Positions 13,580 through 24,129 of a DNA stretch of 64,000 nucleotides are shown piece by piece (within the stretch, counting starts at the first letter, position 1; every line of letters starts with the position of its first letter). This DNA comes from Anthoceros angustus (lineage: Eukaryota; Streptophyta; Anthocerotopsida; Anthocerotales; Anthocerotaceae), in NCBI GenBank assembly GCA_010909165.1, contig MU008164.1:434001-498000 (forward strand). Direction: 5' to 3'. Below the pieces are notes generated by a model, which was given only the letters and a program-made list of their open reading frames with translations, was not told the origin of the DNA and made no database searches. Made by a program: the position numbers and the translations under genes.

Positions 13580-15600
13580 TTAAAGGCCGGCGTCTGCTTG
13601 TTTTGAGTGTTTGGTCTTTTTGTGCGGCACTTTTCTCCGCTTTTTCGTACCTTGCTACCGTATGCGCTTCTTCTTTGTCGTTTGTGCTGTAGTTTGTTCT
13701 GTTGTTGCGTTTCATGGCGGTTGTTGAGTTGGTGTTCAGGTTTGTTTTGTGCATGCCTCTTTTTCCGCTCCAGGCCGTTGATGACCTTACTTCGAGCCGG
13801 TTGTTTATGTGTGTTCAGGTCTATTGTCTGCCAATGAGGTGCAGGTTAAGCTCTTCTGTGTGTGAAGTCGTTTCCTATGCGTTTTCTGTGTCTTTTTCTG
13901 TTATGCATGCTGTGTCTTTGTCTTTCTTATTACTTCCCTCGAAACCAATATAAAGGCACCGAAGGCCTGCACTGGAGGCTAGTAGGGAGTTTTGAAGTTA
14001 CTGGTTGGACATTGAAGTATGAGCGCTTCGTTTTCATTTATCACGCTCACTTGCGCTTGTTTAGATGGATAATTGGTCTTTTATCTTTTACTGTTTGTTG
14101 GAGTTTGCCGTCGCCGTGTTCACGATGTTCATCTTCAGTCACCGTAAGTCTTCTTATTTTGTTGCTACCGCGTTTCTGGATACATGAAGAAGTTTCCATC
14201 TTTATCTCCTATTTTTGTTTCAGTTGTCGCCTTGTGTTCGTCCATCGTAGAACATAGAGTTTTATGTATGTTCATTGTCCAGTTTGTGAAGGTTTTTGTT
14301 ATTTGTTTCATTTAACATTTGGCTTGATTGTCCTCGGAAGATGTTATGCATCTTCCTGTGAGTTTCCTTATCTTTCGCCTCAAGTCCGTATGTTTCGATG
14401 CAGGGGTTTGCCGGAAGCTTGAAAAAGATCCGGACTTAACTGAATGTATACTCTGGAAAGAAAAACTGGTACGATCGTTTTTTGTTTGGTTGTGTCTTCC
14501 GTTTAGGGCTTTCAAGCCTCACCATTGATTTCCGTGTTGTTGTCATTGTATAGCTTTGCGCTCTTTTGGTTGTGTCGTTACTTTACCTTTGTGTTGGTTG
14601 CTTTCTTCTCCATAAGTTTGCTTATCTCCGGCATTCATTGTCTTGTAGATTGGCAATAAAGTTTTGTCAGCTTTGTAGCTTCCCTTCAGTTAATTATTTC
14701 CAGTATGTTTTGTCATGCAGACGAGTTTGGGCGGCTTGAAGAATATCCGATCGTAACTGGATAATACTGCAGGAAGTAATTCTGGTGCGATTTCATTCTT
14801 TGTTTCAAATTGTTTGTTTGACTGTGTCATTTCAGGACTTCATTATATATAGTTTCTTTGTTTTGTTTGTGGCGTTTTCAGCGTTTGCTGTTAGCTTTGT
14901 TTGGTGCTTTTCAGTTGCTTACTTCGTATGTCTTGGCGAGCGTGGAGAGTGGGGGCTTGAACAAGATCCTGAAGAAACCTGAAAATTCTGTCAGTAGGCA
15001 ACCGTGTATGTTTTCATCTTTGTGTCAAACTGTTGTTTGTCTGTTACGTTCTCTGCGGTTCTGTCTGCTAAATCGCTATCTCGACTGCTAACCGCAGTGA
15101 TCATCGTTGTTTTACCTTTACACAGTTGTCTGGCTGGTTCACTGTCTGTCTGTGTCTTTGACTTGTCTGATATACATTGTCTGTGTCTATTTCTTAATAT
15201 TTTCAGTGTGCTTAATTTATGTTTTCTATGCAGGTTTAAGAGGTAGTTGCGGGGATCAATCTTAACTGGTATTTACTCTATATTATTTTAATTTGTATTT
15301 CATGCCATTCTGGATATGCAGGAAACTCTGCAAAGAAAAGGTTTCTTTGTTGGTTTTTTTGTATATCCTGGATCCGCATGAATGGTATTTACGAATATGT
15401 TTTATCGCCGGTTAGCGATTTGGTGGGATTTCTAGAATGAGCTTTCATCTAGATGTACCTATTCACTTAGAGTCAATTTTTTCACCCTGCCTCGATTTCA
15501 ACATTTATGGTGGATTTTCACCCGACATGCCATGTTTTCTCTCTATTGTAATAGATTTTACTATATTGAGTAAAAAAATGACCAAATGGTCAATTCTCTC
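13580..15600 (+). repeat. T-rich region with diverged repeats of an exon-like module
   Basis: The plus strand is strongly T-rich, like a run of plant introns. Short purine-rich islands recur with a shared core: CTTGAAAAAGATCCGGACTT at 14419, a similar CTTGAAGAATATCCGATCG at 14735, CTTGAACAAGATCCTGAAG at 14955, and a weaker one near 15235. They are often preceded by TGCAG or CAG and followed by AACTGG or GGTAC-like words. This suggests either tandemly duplicated exons with their introns or a local repeat of 220-320 bp. No protein could be assembled. Confidence 0.45.
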
Positions 15601-16199
15601 TAGAAATCTACCCTCTCGCCCCGAAAAATCGAACTAGCGGGCCGAGGCCCCAGACGAGGCCGCGACTTTACGTCCTCAGGGAGCATAATGACTTGATCTG
15701 ACAACCAAAGTGAGAGCGCCGCTTAACCACGAGCTCCCTCGTTGATGGAATCCTTCAAACATACGGCCAAGATTGCGTAATATTTCTAACACATAAAGAA
15801 AAGGAGGAAGAAGGATACAAATGAAAAGAACCCACCGTGATATCTAGCCTCCAAGAAGGGTTGTTGTTGTTAAAGTCCTTCACATTGCTTTAAATTAGAT
15901 GGAATGCAAATATTTGATTGACTTGATTAAAATAATTTACAATTCTTGATATATTTAAAGGTTTAAAGGTTGGAAGAGTGTTATCTAGTCATCTTCACAA
16001 CAAAAAGTACTTCAAAATACACAACTTTACGATCATGTGAAACCTTGGGGCATCTAGAGGTTTGGAAAATCGGTCATTTAAGAATCATGTGACACATAGA
16101 GTCGTAGGGTAGCCTTGAGCATCCTTTAAAACCTCAATTCTAGATTTTGGGTTGAATAGGGGCTTGTCACACGCAGACAGAGTGCCTTCCATTTTATCT

Positions 16200-16510
16200 C
16201 TACTACCACCTCCAAGTAGCGAAGTGCTTGTCTTAGATGCATGATCCATATATGTTACTACCCGAGCACAATGACCTCATCACATTCTTGCAAGTTTACC
16301 TCAAAGCTTGGTTAGCGTTTTCATGTTGCATTGAGCGTGACTGTTGGATATGTCAATGGAGTTTGACAAGCTCGGCCGAGGACGTGATGAAGACTCCTCC
16401 TCACGTCGCTTTGAGGACATTCTCCTAAGCCTTTGATCATACGCTTGAGAGCCTCCGAGGACCGATTGCTTCAAGGCTGCGGTGAAGACTGGAATTGCCA
16501 CCTAGCTTTC
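16200..16510 (-). pseudogene. TONSOKU-like fragment in unit 2
   Basis: Same two blocks as in unit 1: the LRR-exon match (GATGCATGATCCATATATG near 16235) and the central-exon match (CTCCTCACGTCGC...GGACATTCTCC near 16395-16425, then GATTGCTTCAAG near 16463). The frame is disturbed by short indels relative to the other units. Confidence 0.65.
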
Positions 16511-17290
16511 CCTTGAGTTTCTAGAGGCATAATGGCTGGTTGCAATGAACCATATCAATTAAATCTTGAAACTATCCATGTCATGCTATTGATAGAAACG
16601 TCTGGCGCTTTTTCATGAAGCAGCGTGGTCTCGGTCTTTGCCGCCACAGGGCGCAGAGGCATTTAATTGGCATAAGCTAGCTTGGTGTGGCATAAGCCAT
16701 TGTTGCATCTTCTCTGCATCTGTCTTGCAAAATTGTTAGAAATCTATAGGATTGGTGCAACACATCCCATATTAGAGTTCGGAGAATAAGTCATAAAAGT
16801 GTTTAGGACAATACCAGATCCGAGATAGGATTCATACCTATTGAGAGTAGTCAAGGCCAAGGGCTATATGTATGCATAGCACACTTTTTGAATGTATTGA
16901 ACTTGGGACTTATTGTTTTCTAACGAAATCCCATCTCTCCAAGTTCCCGGTTGCTCCTTCTTCTTCCGCTCTTCACCCAAGCGGTGGAGATGGCTTCCCT
17001 GGCGTATGGCGATCGAGGCAGCTATGGATCCGGAGGCGATTCCTATGGTGGGTTGCATGCTTGCATGATCGTGAGCTAGGTCCTCCTCTCTTGCATCACA
17101 TTCGACTAGTGCGGGTCCACGGCTCCACGACCGAATGCGGCGCGGTCGCATCTGACGGTCTCCACAAGTTTTGCTTATGTTGCGGATGCCTTTGCTTTTG
17201 CCTTTGGCTTGCCTTGGTGCCTAGTCGGCGTCACTTTGGGTTGTCACGAAGATGGTGCGGATATTGATGTCCACGGGATGCTTGCAAGTG

Positions 17291-18303
17291 GTGACACGGC
17301 GTGGTTCTGTCCGGAGGGCGGACAATCAAACCACGCGGCACCCGGTTCTTCCCTAATCGGCCCGTGTCCGGAGCATGCAAGGTGAGGTTTTGCCCGGGCA
17401 TGCATGCGATCTTTGAGTGGGTGCCTCGGTTGGGGATCTCGGGCGGCCTAGCTATTTGCATCCTCCTTGGAATGCAAGGCATTCCTCACAGCGTGATTTT
17501 AATATGCGGCATCGATTTCCATGTCGCTCGGGTTGTCATATGGGCGGGCCGGACCGTATTTGGACAACCTTTGTTGGAAGATCAAGAGAGGCGTGGGTAC
17601 AAGCTTGCGTATACATACGCCGAGGCGGCGGGTTTGATTTCCGTACATTTGCGCATCGCATCTCCCTTCCGCGTGCCTTGTCCTAGGCTAGGTCGATGGT
17701 TGTGGCGTCGTGTTGTTGCGGGGACGCGAGTCGCTCCGGCCACATTGACAAATTCGAGGACAAGCGCGGCATTTCTTTTGTAGCATCTGCGCTGCGAGGA
17801 GATCGTGTCGAAGGCACAGTGCGTAACATCTCCAAAGTCCCTAGGCGTGCTAGGTATCTTTGCGCTTAAGGAGCTAGGCGGGGAATTGATTTGGTGGGTT
17901 CGGTGGTCGTTGGATGCATCTGCGAGCTACTTTGGCGTCGGGATTACGATGACGAGTGGATTCGCTTCAAGATAACCAAGGGTGACTTCATCATCCTCCC
18001 TCCGGGATGTACCATGATTCACCCGACGAATCCTTATTCATCAAGGTTCGGCTCTCTCTTGCCGTCTGCCTAGGCTGGCGGTGTTCTCTTTGTTACAACT
18101 TTCAATAAAGGTCTTGCAAGGAAGCTTGTGGCTGGCTTGAAGATTGTACCATTGAGGTGCATTTAGGTGTTGGTGGGTTAATATTAAGGCATGCGGCATT
18201 GAGGCTCTTCATGGAGGTGCCTTCCTTACGAGACCCGACCCACCGACAAGATCGGCCAACTACGGAGATCGCCGAGATGATAACGGACAAATTGGAAGCC
18301 CGG
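17291..18303 (+). pseudogene. Acireductone dioxygenase-like gene, unit 2
   Basis: ARD-like exons in order: the start block (GTGGTTCTG...CAAACCACGCGGCAC, about 17300-17340), IW...YLDNPLLE-RGYK-like (about 17545-17605), FED...HFF (about 17752-17780), [20 protein letters not shown] (about 17944-18003) and ALRLFMEVPS (about 18194-18225). Plant ARD is about 190-200 residues with ligands in an HxHxxxxE motif and a downstream His in IYHRFT. Here the HxH region is damaged and the IYHRF-equivalent is frameshifted (CCATGATTCACC). Introns between blocks keep GT and AG ends. Confidence 0.7.
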
Positions 18304-19394
18304 TGAGTTAACGTTGCTTCAACCGCATCACCCTAACCATGTCCGGCTCATAATGCTCATGTACGGTTTCGACATAAATCTTGCCGCTTTGTTTTGTCTC
18401 GCTTGATGTACAGGCTTACGTCGCCAAGATCGCATAGATCTCATCCATCCTCTTAGGAGCCTAACTAGCCTTCACGGCAAAAGCGCAAAGGATGGGTCAG
18501 TTCCGACTTCAAGGAGTTGATGATGCAACTAGTTTGAATTGCATGTACCAAACGATTATTTGATGCCGTGAAAGAATATGATTGATTGGCTGTCTATCTA
18601 GTCACCATTCGATTTCGGTTCAGTTTGTGAGCACCTTGCAATTGCTCACCGCGAGAACTGCCGTTTAGATCCCGCCTTTTTGGGAGGGTACGGCTCCGGG
18701 CCTCCGCCCGAACCGGAGGCCTGGTTTGAACCGGGTGCCGCCAAGTTTCCTCTTCCTCGCGCCTACATTTTTTGTTTCATAAACCGGCCCATTCCCCTAG
18801 CTGTCGGTGACGTGGCATTCAAGCCATTGGCTACCAAGTTTTGTCCTCAGGGAGCATAGTGACTTGACTGACAACCAGTGAGAGCGTCCCGGTTAAGTGA
18901 ACGCCTACGAGCTCCCGCCCGTTGATGGAATCCTTCAAACATACGGCCAAGATTGCGTAATATTTCTAACACATAAAGAAAAGGAGGAAGAAGGATACAA
19001 ATGAAAAGAACCCACCCTCGTATATCTAGCCTCCATAAAGGGTTGTTGTTGTTAAAGTCCTTCACATTGCTTTAAATTAGATGGAATGCAAATATTTGAT
19101 TGACTTGATTAAAATAATTTACAATTCTTGATATATTTAAAGGTTTAAAGGTTGGAAGAGTGTTATCTAGTCATCTTCACAACAAAAAGTACTTCAAAAT
19201 ACCCGTCAACTACGATCATGTGAAACCTTGGGGCATCTAGAGGTTTGGAAAATCTGGTCATTTCGTAATCATGTGACACATAGAGTCGTAGGGTAGCCTT
19301 GAGCATCCTTTAAAAGCCTCAATTCTAGATTTTGGGTTGAATAGGGGCTTGCATCCGCAGATAGAGTGCCTTCCATTTTATCTCTACACGCCAC

Positions 19395-19690
19395 CTCCAA
19401 GGAGCGGAGTGCTTGCTTGGCGATGCATGATCCATATATGTTACTACCCGACACAATGACCTCATCGTCACATTCTTGCAAGTTTACCTCAAAGCTTGGT
19501 TAGCGTTTTCATGGAGCATTGAACGTGACCTGGATATGTCAATGGAGTTTGACAAGCCCTGGGCCGAGGGCGTGATGAAGACTCCTCCTCGTCAGTTCGG
19601 ACATTCTCCTAAGCCTTTGATCATACGCTTGAGAGCCTCCGAGGACCGATTGCTTCAAGCTGCGCGGTGAAGGCTGGAATTGCCACCTAG
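19395..19690 (-). pseudogene. TONSOKU-like fragment in unit 3
   Basis: The minus strand encodes ECDDEVIVSGSNIYGSC, comparable to ESEGELVVSGCNMDDAS of the TONSOKU LRR exon at about 38765-38835. Upstream of it on the minus strand, LKQSVLGGSQ is comparable to LKQSLRGSS of the central exon. In the gene an intron lies just before the LRR block (around 38838-38915). In the unit this intron is gone: only the few bases GAGGTAAAC separate the flanking exon matches. That could mean a processed copy or a secondary deletion. Confidence 0.65.
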
Positions 19691-20479
19691 CTTTCCCTTG
19701 AGTTTCTAGAGGCATAATGGCTGGTTGCAATGAACCATATCAATTAAATCTTGAAACTATCCATGTCATGCTATTGATAGAAACGTACGCTTTTTTCATG
19801 AACGGCGTGGTCTCGGTCTTTGCTAAGCCACGGGCACAGCCATTTAATAATAAGCTAGCTTGGTGTGGCATAAGCCATTGTTGCATCTTCTCTGCATCCG
19901 TGTCTTGCAAAATTGTTAGAAATCTATAGGATTGGTGCAACACATCCCATATTAGAGTTCGGAGAATAAGTCATAAAAGTGTTTAGGACAATACCAGGAT
20001 CCGAGATAGGATTCATACCTATTGAGAGTAGTCAAGGCCAAGGGCTATATATGTATGCATAGCACACTTTTTGAATGTATTGAACTTGGGACTTATTGTT
20101 TTCTAGCAATCCCCATCTCCAAGTTCCCAGTTGCTCCTTCTTCTTCCCTCTTCACCCAAGCAGGCGAGATGGCTTCCTTCCAGCGTATGGATCGAGGCGG
20201 CTATGGATCCGGAGCAGATTCCTATGGTGGGTTGCATGCTTGCATGATCGTGAAACTAGGTCCTCCTCTCTTGCATCACATTCAGACTAGCGGGTCCACG
20301 GCTCCACGACCGGAATGCGCGCGGTCCGCATCTACGGCCGGTCTCCACAAGTTTTGCTTATGTTGCGGATGCCTTTGCTTTTGCCTTTGGCTTGCCTTGT
20401 GATCGCCTAGTCGGCGTCACTTTGGGTTGTCAGCGAAGATGGTGCGGATATTGATGTCCACGGGATGCTTGCAAGTAGG

Positions 20480-21530
20480 TGACACGGGCGTGGTTCTACG
20501 GAGGCAGCGACAATCAAACCACGCGGCACCAGTTCTTCCCTAATCGGCCCGTGTCCCGAGCATCGCAAGGTGAGGTTTTGCCCGAGCATCGCATGCGCCT
20601 TTTGAGTGGGTGCCTCGGTTGGGGATCTCGGGGCGGCCTAGCTATTTGCATCCTCCTGAATGCAAGGCATTCCTCCCACGTGATTTTAATATGCGGCATC
20701 GATTTCCATGTCGCTCGGGTTGTCATATGGAAGCCGGACGCCACACGATTTGGACAACCTTTGTTGGAAGATCAAGAGAGCGTGGGTACAAGCATCACAG
20801 ACGATATACGCCGAGGCGCGGGTTTGATTCCGTACATTTGCGAGATCGCATCTCCCTTCCGCGTGCCTTGTCCTAGGCTAGGTCGATGGTTGTGGCGTCG
20901 TGTTGTTGACGCCACGGCCGCTCCCGCCACATTGACAAATTCGAGGACAAGGCGCGGCATTTCTTTGTGGAGCATCTGCGACGCTGGGAGATCGATTCGT
21001 GCTCAAGGCACCGGCGCCAACATCTCCAAAGTCCCCTAGACGTGCTAGGTATCTTTGCGCTTAAGGAGCTAGCTGTACTTCGGCCGGATTGATTTGGTGG
21101 GTTCGGTGGTCGTTGGATGCATGCTGCAGGCTACTTTGACGTGCGGGATTACGATGACGAGTGGATTCGCTTCAAGATAACCAAGGGTGACTTCATCATC
21201 CTCCCTCCCGGGATGTACCACAGATTCACCCTGGACGAATCCTTATTCATCAAGGTTCGGCTCTCTTGCTCTCGCCTAGTCGGCTGTTCTCTTTGTTACA
21301 ACTTGCTTTCAATAAAGGTCTTGCAAGGAAGCTTGTGGCTGGCTTGAAGATTGTACCATTGAGGTGCATTTAGGTGTTGGTGGGTTAATATTATTGGAAC
21401 CGGTGTGCATTGAGGCTCTTCATGGAGGTGCCTTCATGATGCACAGGACTGCACCCACCGACAAGATCGGCCAACTACACGGAGATCGCCGAGATGATAA
21501 CGCTGACAAATTGGAAGCCCGGTGAGTTAA
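20480..21530 (+). pseudogene. Acireductone dioxygenase-like gene, unit 3 (cupin exon intact)
   Basis: This is the clearest ARD copy. The exon at 21130-21254 is open and reads [20 protein letters not shown] followed by [17 protein letters not shown]. That is the core cupin strand segment of ARD, including the His of YHRFT that binds the metal in the family. It starts after CTGCAG and ends before GTTCGG. The preceding exon (about 20930-21010) has FEDKARHFF and an EHLR...EI block where the family HxHxxxxE ligands should be; one His is not seen. The N-terminal and last exons carry indels. Family role: oxidative step of methionine salvage giving the 2-keto acid plus formate. As given it is a pseudogene, or a real gene damaged by sequence errors. 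Confidence 0.72.
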
Positions 21531-22604
21531 CGTTGCTTCAACCCAGCATCACCTAACCACTGTCCATTTCATAATGCTCATGTACGGTTTCGACATAAAT
21601 CTTGCCGCTTTGTTTTGTCTCGCTTGATGGCGGCTTACGCCAAGATCGCATGTAGATCTCATCCATCCTCTTAGGGAGCCTAACCTAGCCTTCACGGGCA
21701 AAACTGCAAAGGATGGGCTGTTAGTTCCGACTTCCAAGGAGTTGATGATGCAACTAGTTTGAATTGCATGTACCAAACCAGTATTTGATGCCGTGAAAGA
21801 ATATGATTGATTGGCTGTCTATCTAGTCACCGTTCCAGTTTCCAGTTCCTGTTTGTGAGCACCTTGCAATTGCTCACCGCAGGGCACGGCCGTTTTAGAT
21901 CCCGCCTTTTTGGGAGGGAGAAGGCTCGCCTCCGCCCAACCGAGGCCTGGTTTGAACCGGTGCCGCCAAGTTTCCTCTTCCTCGCGCCTACATTTTTGTT
22001 TCATAAACCGCCCATTCCCTAGCCCGGGTGACGTGGCATTCAAGCCATTGGCTGTTTTGTCCTCGGGAGCATAGTGACTTGACGACAACCAAAGTGAGAG
22101 CGTCCGGTTAAGTGAACGCCTCGAGCTCCATGATGGAATCCTTCAAACATACGGCCAAGATTGCGTAATATTTCTAACACATAAAGAAAAGGAGGGGAAG
22201 AAGGATACAAATGAAAAGAACCCAATCAGTATATCTAGCCTCCATAAAGGGTTGTTGTTGTTAAAGTCCTTCACATTGCTTTAAATTAGATGGAATGCAA
22301 ATATTTGATTGACTTGATTAAAATAATTTACAATTCTTGATATATTTAAAGGTTTAAAGGTTGGAAGAGTGTTATCTAGTCATCTTCACAACAAAAAGTA
22401 CTTCAAAATACCCGTCAACTTTACGATCATGTGAAACCTTGGGGCATCTAGAGGTTTGGAAAATACCGGTCATTTCGTAATCATGTGACACATAGAGTCG
22501 TAGGGTAGCCTTGAGCATCCTTTAAAACTGCCTCAATTCTAGATTTTGGGTTGAATAGGGGCTTGCTGTCACTGCAGATAGAGTGCCTTCCATCTTATCT
22601 CTAC

Positions 22605-22905
22605 ACTGCCACCTCCAAGGAGCGGAGTGCTTGCGCCGATGCATGATCCATATATGTTACTACCCGACACAATGACCTCATCGTCACATTCTTGCAAGTT
22701 TACCTCAAAGCTTGCTAGCGCGTTACGACCGCCGCATTGAACGTGACCTGGATATGTCAATGGAGTTTGACAAGCTTTGGCGAGGACGTGATGAAGACTC
22801 CTCCTCACCGGTGGGACATTCTCCTAAGCCTTTGATCATACGCTTGAGAGCCTCCGAGGGACCGATTGCTTCAAGCGAAGACCGGAATTGCCACCTAGCT
22901 TTCCC
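22605..22905 (-). pseudogene. TONSOKU-like fragment in unit 4
   Basis: Same arrangement as in the other units. The minus frame 22569-22808 reads VNLQECDDEVIVSGSNIYG, the LRR-exon match, and the central-exon match follows toward 22880. Indels relative to the other units lie at the same GC-rich points. Confidence 0.6.
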
Positions 22906-23679
22906 TTGAGTTTCTAGAGGCATAATGGCTAGTTTGCAATGAACCATATTAATTAAATCTTGAAACTATCCATGTCATGCTATTGATAGAACGCACGCGC
23001 TTTTTCATGAAACGGCGTGGTCTCTTGCCGCCCATGTAGCCCCATTTAATTGGCATAAGCTAGCTTGGTGTGGCATAAGCCATTGTTGCATCTTCTCTGC
23101 ATCCGTGTCTTGCAAAATTGTTAGAAATCTATAGGATTGGTGCAACACATCCCATATTAGAGTTCGGAGAATAAGTCATAAAAGTGTTTAGGACAATACC
23201 AGGATCCGAGATAGGATTCATACCTATTGAGAGTAGTCAAGGCCAAGGGCTATATATGTATGCATAGCACACTTTTTGAATGTATTGAACTTGGGACTTA
23301 TTGTTTTCTAGTAATCCCCATCTCCAAGTTCCCTGGTTGCCTTCTTCTTCCCGCTCTTCACCCAAGCAGCAGAGATGGCTTCTCCGGCACAGCATGATCG
23401 AGACGGGGCTATGGATCCGGAGGATTCCTATGGTGGGTTGCATGCTTGCATGATCGAGAGCTAGGTCCTCCTCTCTTGCATCACATTCCACTAGCGGGTC
23501 CATGACTCCACGACCGAATGCGCCGGTCCGCATCTACGGCCGGTCTCCAAGTTTTGCTTATGTTGCGGATGCCTTTGCTTTTGCCTTTGGCTTGCCTTTG
23601 CTTATTAGTCGGCGTCACTTTGCCAGCGAAGATGGTGCGGATATTGATGTCCACGGGATGCTTGCAAGTAGGTGACACG

Positions 23680-23976
23680 GCGTGGTTCTACAATCCGGAG
23701 GGCGACAATCAAACCACGCGGCACCTTCTTCCCTAATCGGCCCGTGTCCCCGAGCATCCGCAAGGTGAGGTTTTGCCCGAGCATCATGCGATCTTTGAGT
23801 GGGTGCCTCGGTTGGGGGATCTCGGGGGGCCGAGGCGGCCTAGCTATTTGCATCCCTCCTTGGAATGCAAGGCATTCCTCCCTGACGTAATTTTAATATG
23901 CGGCATCGATTTCCATGTGCAGCGCTCGGAGTTGTCATATGGAAGCTGGACGCCGACACGTATTTGGACAACCCAC
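23680..23976 (+). pseudogene. ARD-like gene, unit 4, 5' exons (split by transposon)
   Basis: The N-terminal exon reads AWFYNPEGDNQTTRH, then PNRPVSPSIRK before a GTGAGG donor (about 23684-23770). This matches the AWYMDDS...RNP start of plant ARD in position and character. The second exon (GIDFHV..., then W-KLDADTYLDNP-like, about 23900-23975) is cut by the CACTA insertion. The 3' exons lie at 34084-34776. Confidence 0.65.
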
Positions 23977-23999
23977 CACTACTACAATCCGTAATAAAA

Positions 24000-24125
24000 A
24001 ATGACGTATTGTATGATGTGCTAGTGACGAATTGAAAGGAGAAATGACGCGGCCCCCGTTCCGGCCTGCGTCATTTATTACGTCACCTAAACAACGTCAC
24101 CCGCTATGCAAAATGACGTGTGAAC
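24000..24125. repeat. Subterminal ATGACG/CGTCA motif cluster of the CACTA element
   Basis: Within about 125 bp of the left terminus, AATGACG, GTGACG, AAATGACGC, GCGTCATTT, ACGTCACC, ACGTCACCC and AAATGACG occur in both orientations. Two CGTCATT copies lie near the right end (about 34039-34056). CACTA elements typically carry short subterminal repeats bound by their own DNA-binding protein, and this cluster is the natural candidate. Confidence 0.6.
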
Positions 24126-24129
24126 CGCC

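Larger units (their letters stand above)
10398..15671. mobile_element. 5.3-kb insertion exactly at the junction of units 1 and 2, class unknown
   Basis: Joining the sequence left of 10398 to that right of 15671 restores the unit-unit junction seen at 18842/18843, so the 5.27 kb between is an insertion. Its ends share an imperfect inverted repeat: GTTCGATTTCGG near 10447-10458 and, in reverse complement, AGTTCGATTTTTCGGG near 15628-15643, both in GC-rich surroundings. No transposase was recognised. Contents: GC-rich frames on both strands (11400-13080), a TAGGTTTGG-rich stretch (13140-13265), and a strongly T-rich plus strand (13580-15600) with repeated exon-like modules. It could be a MULE-like or other non-autonomous carrier element; that is inference. 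Confidence 0.5.
15672..18842. repeat. Tandem unit 2 (3171 bp, complete)
   Basis: Starts at GTCCTCAGGGAGCATAATG and ends at CCAAGTTTT directly before unit 3. It contains the AT-rich leader (with AAAGTCCTTCACATTGC), the antisense TONSOKU-like fragment (about 16200-16510), and the sense ARD-like gene (about 17290-18300). Confidence 0.95.
18843..22058. repeat. Tandem unit 3 (3216 bp, complete)
   Basis: Head-to-tail with units 2 and 4. It has the same order: AT-rich leader, antisense TONSOKU-like fragment (about 19395-19690), a common middle with CATAGCACACTTTTTGAATG (20057-20076), and the ARD-like gene (about 20480-21525). It is the best preserved unit for the ARD cupin exon. Confidence 0.95.
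22059..23976. repeat. Tandem unit 4, left part (interrupted by CACTA)
   Basis: Starts GTCCTCGGGAGCATAGTG and follows units 2 and 3 up to TTTGGACAACCCAC, where the CACTA element begins. Its right part resumes at about 34084 (GCGAGAAGATCAAGAGAGCG). It contains a TONSOKU-like fragment (about 22605-22905, -) and the first ARD-like exons (about 23680-23976, +), with AWFYNPEGDNQTTRH readable near 23685. Confidence 0.9.

Noticed and set aside
15672-23976. The tandem units as LTR retrotransposons in tandem
   Set aside because: No gag or pol motif, primer-binding site or polypurine tract is visible; the recognisable content is host-gene-like.
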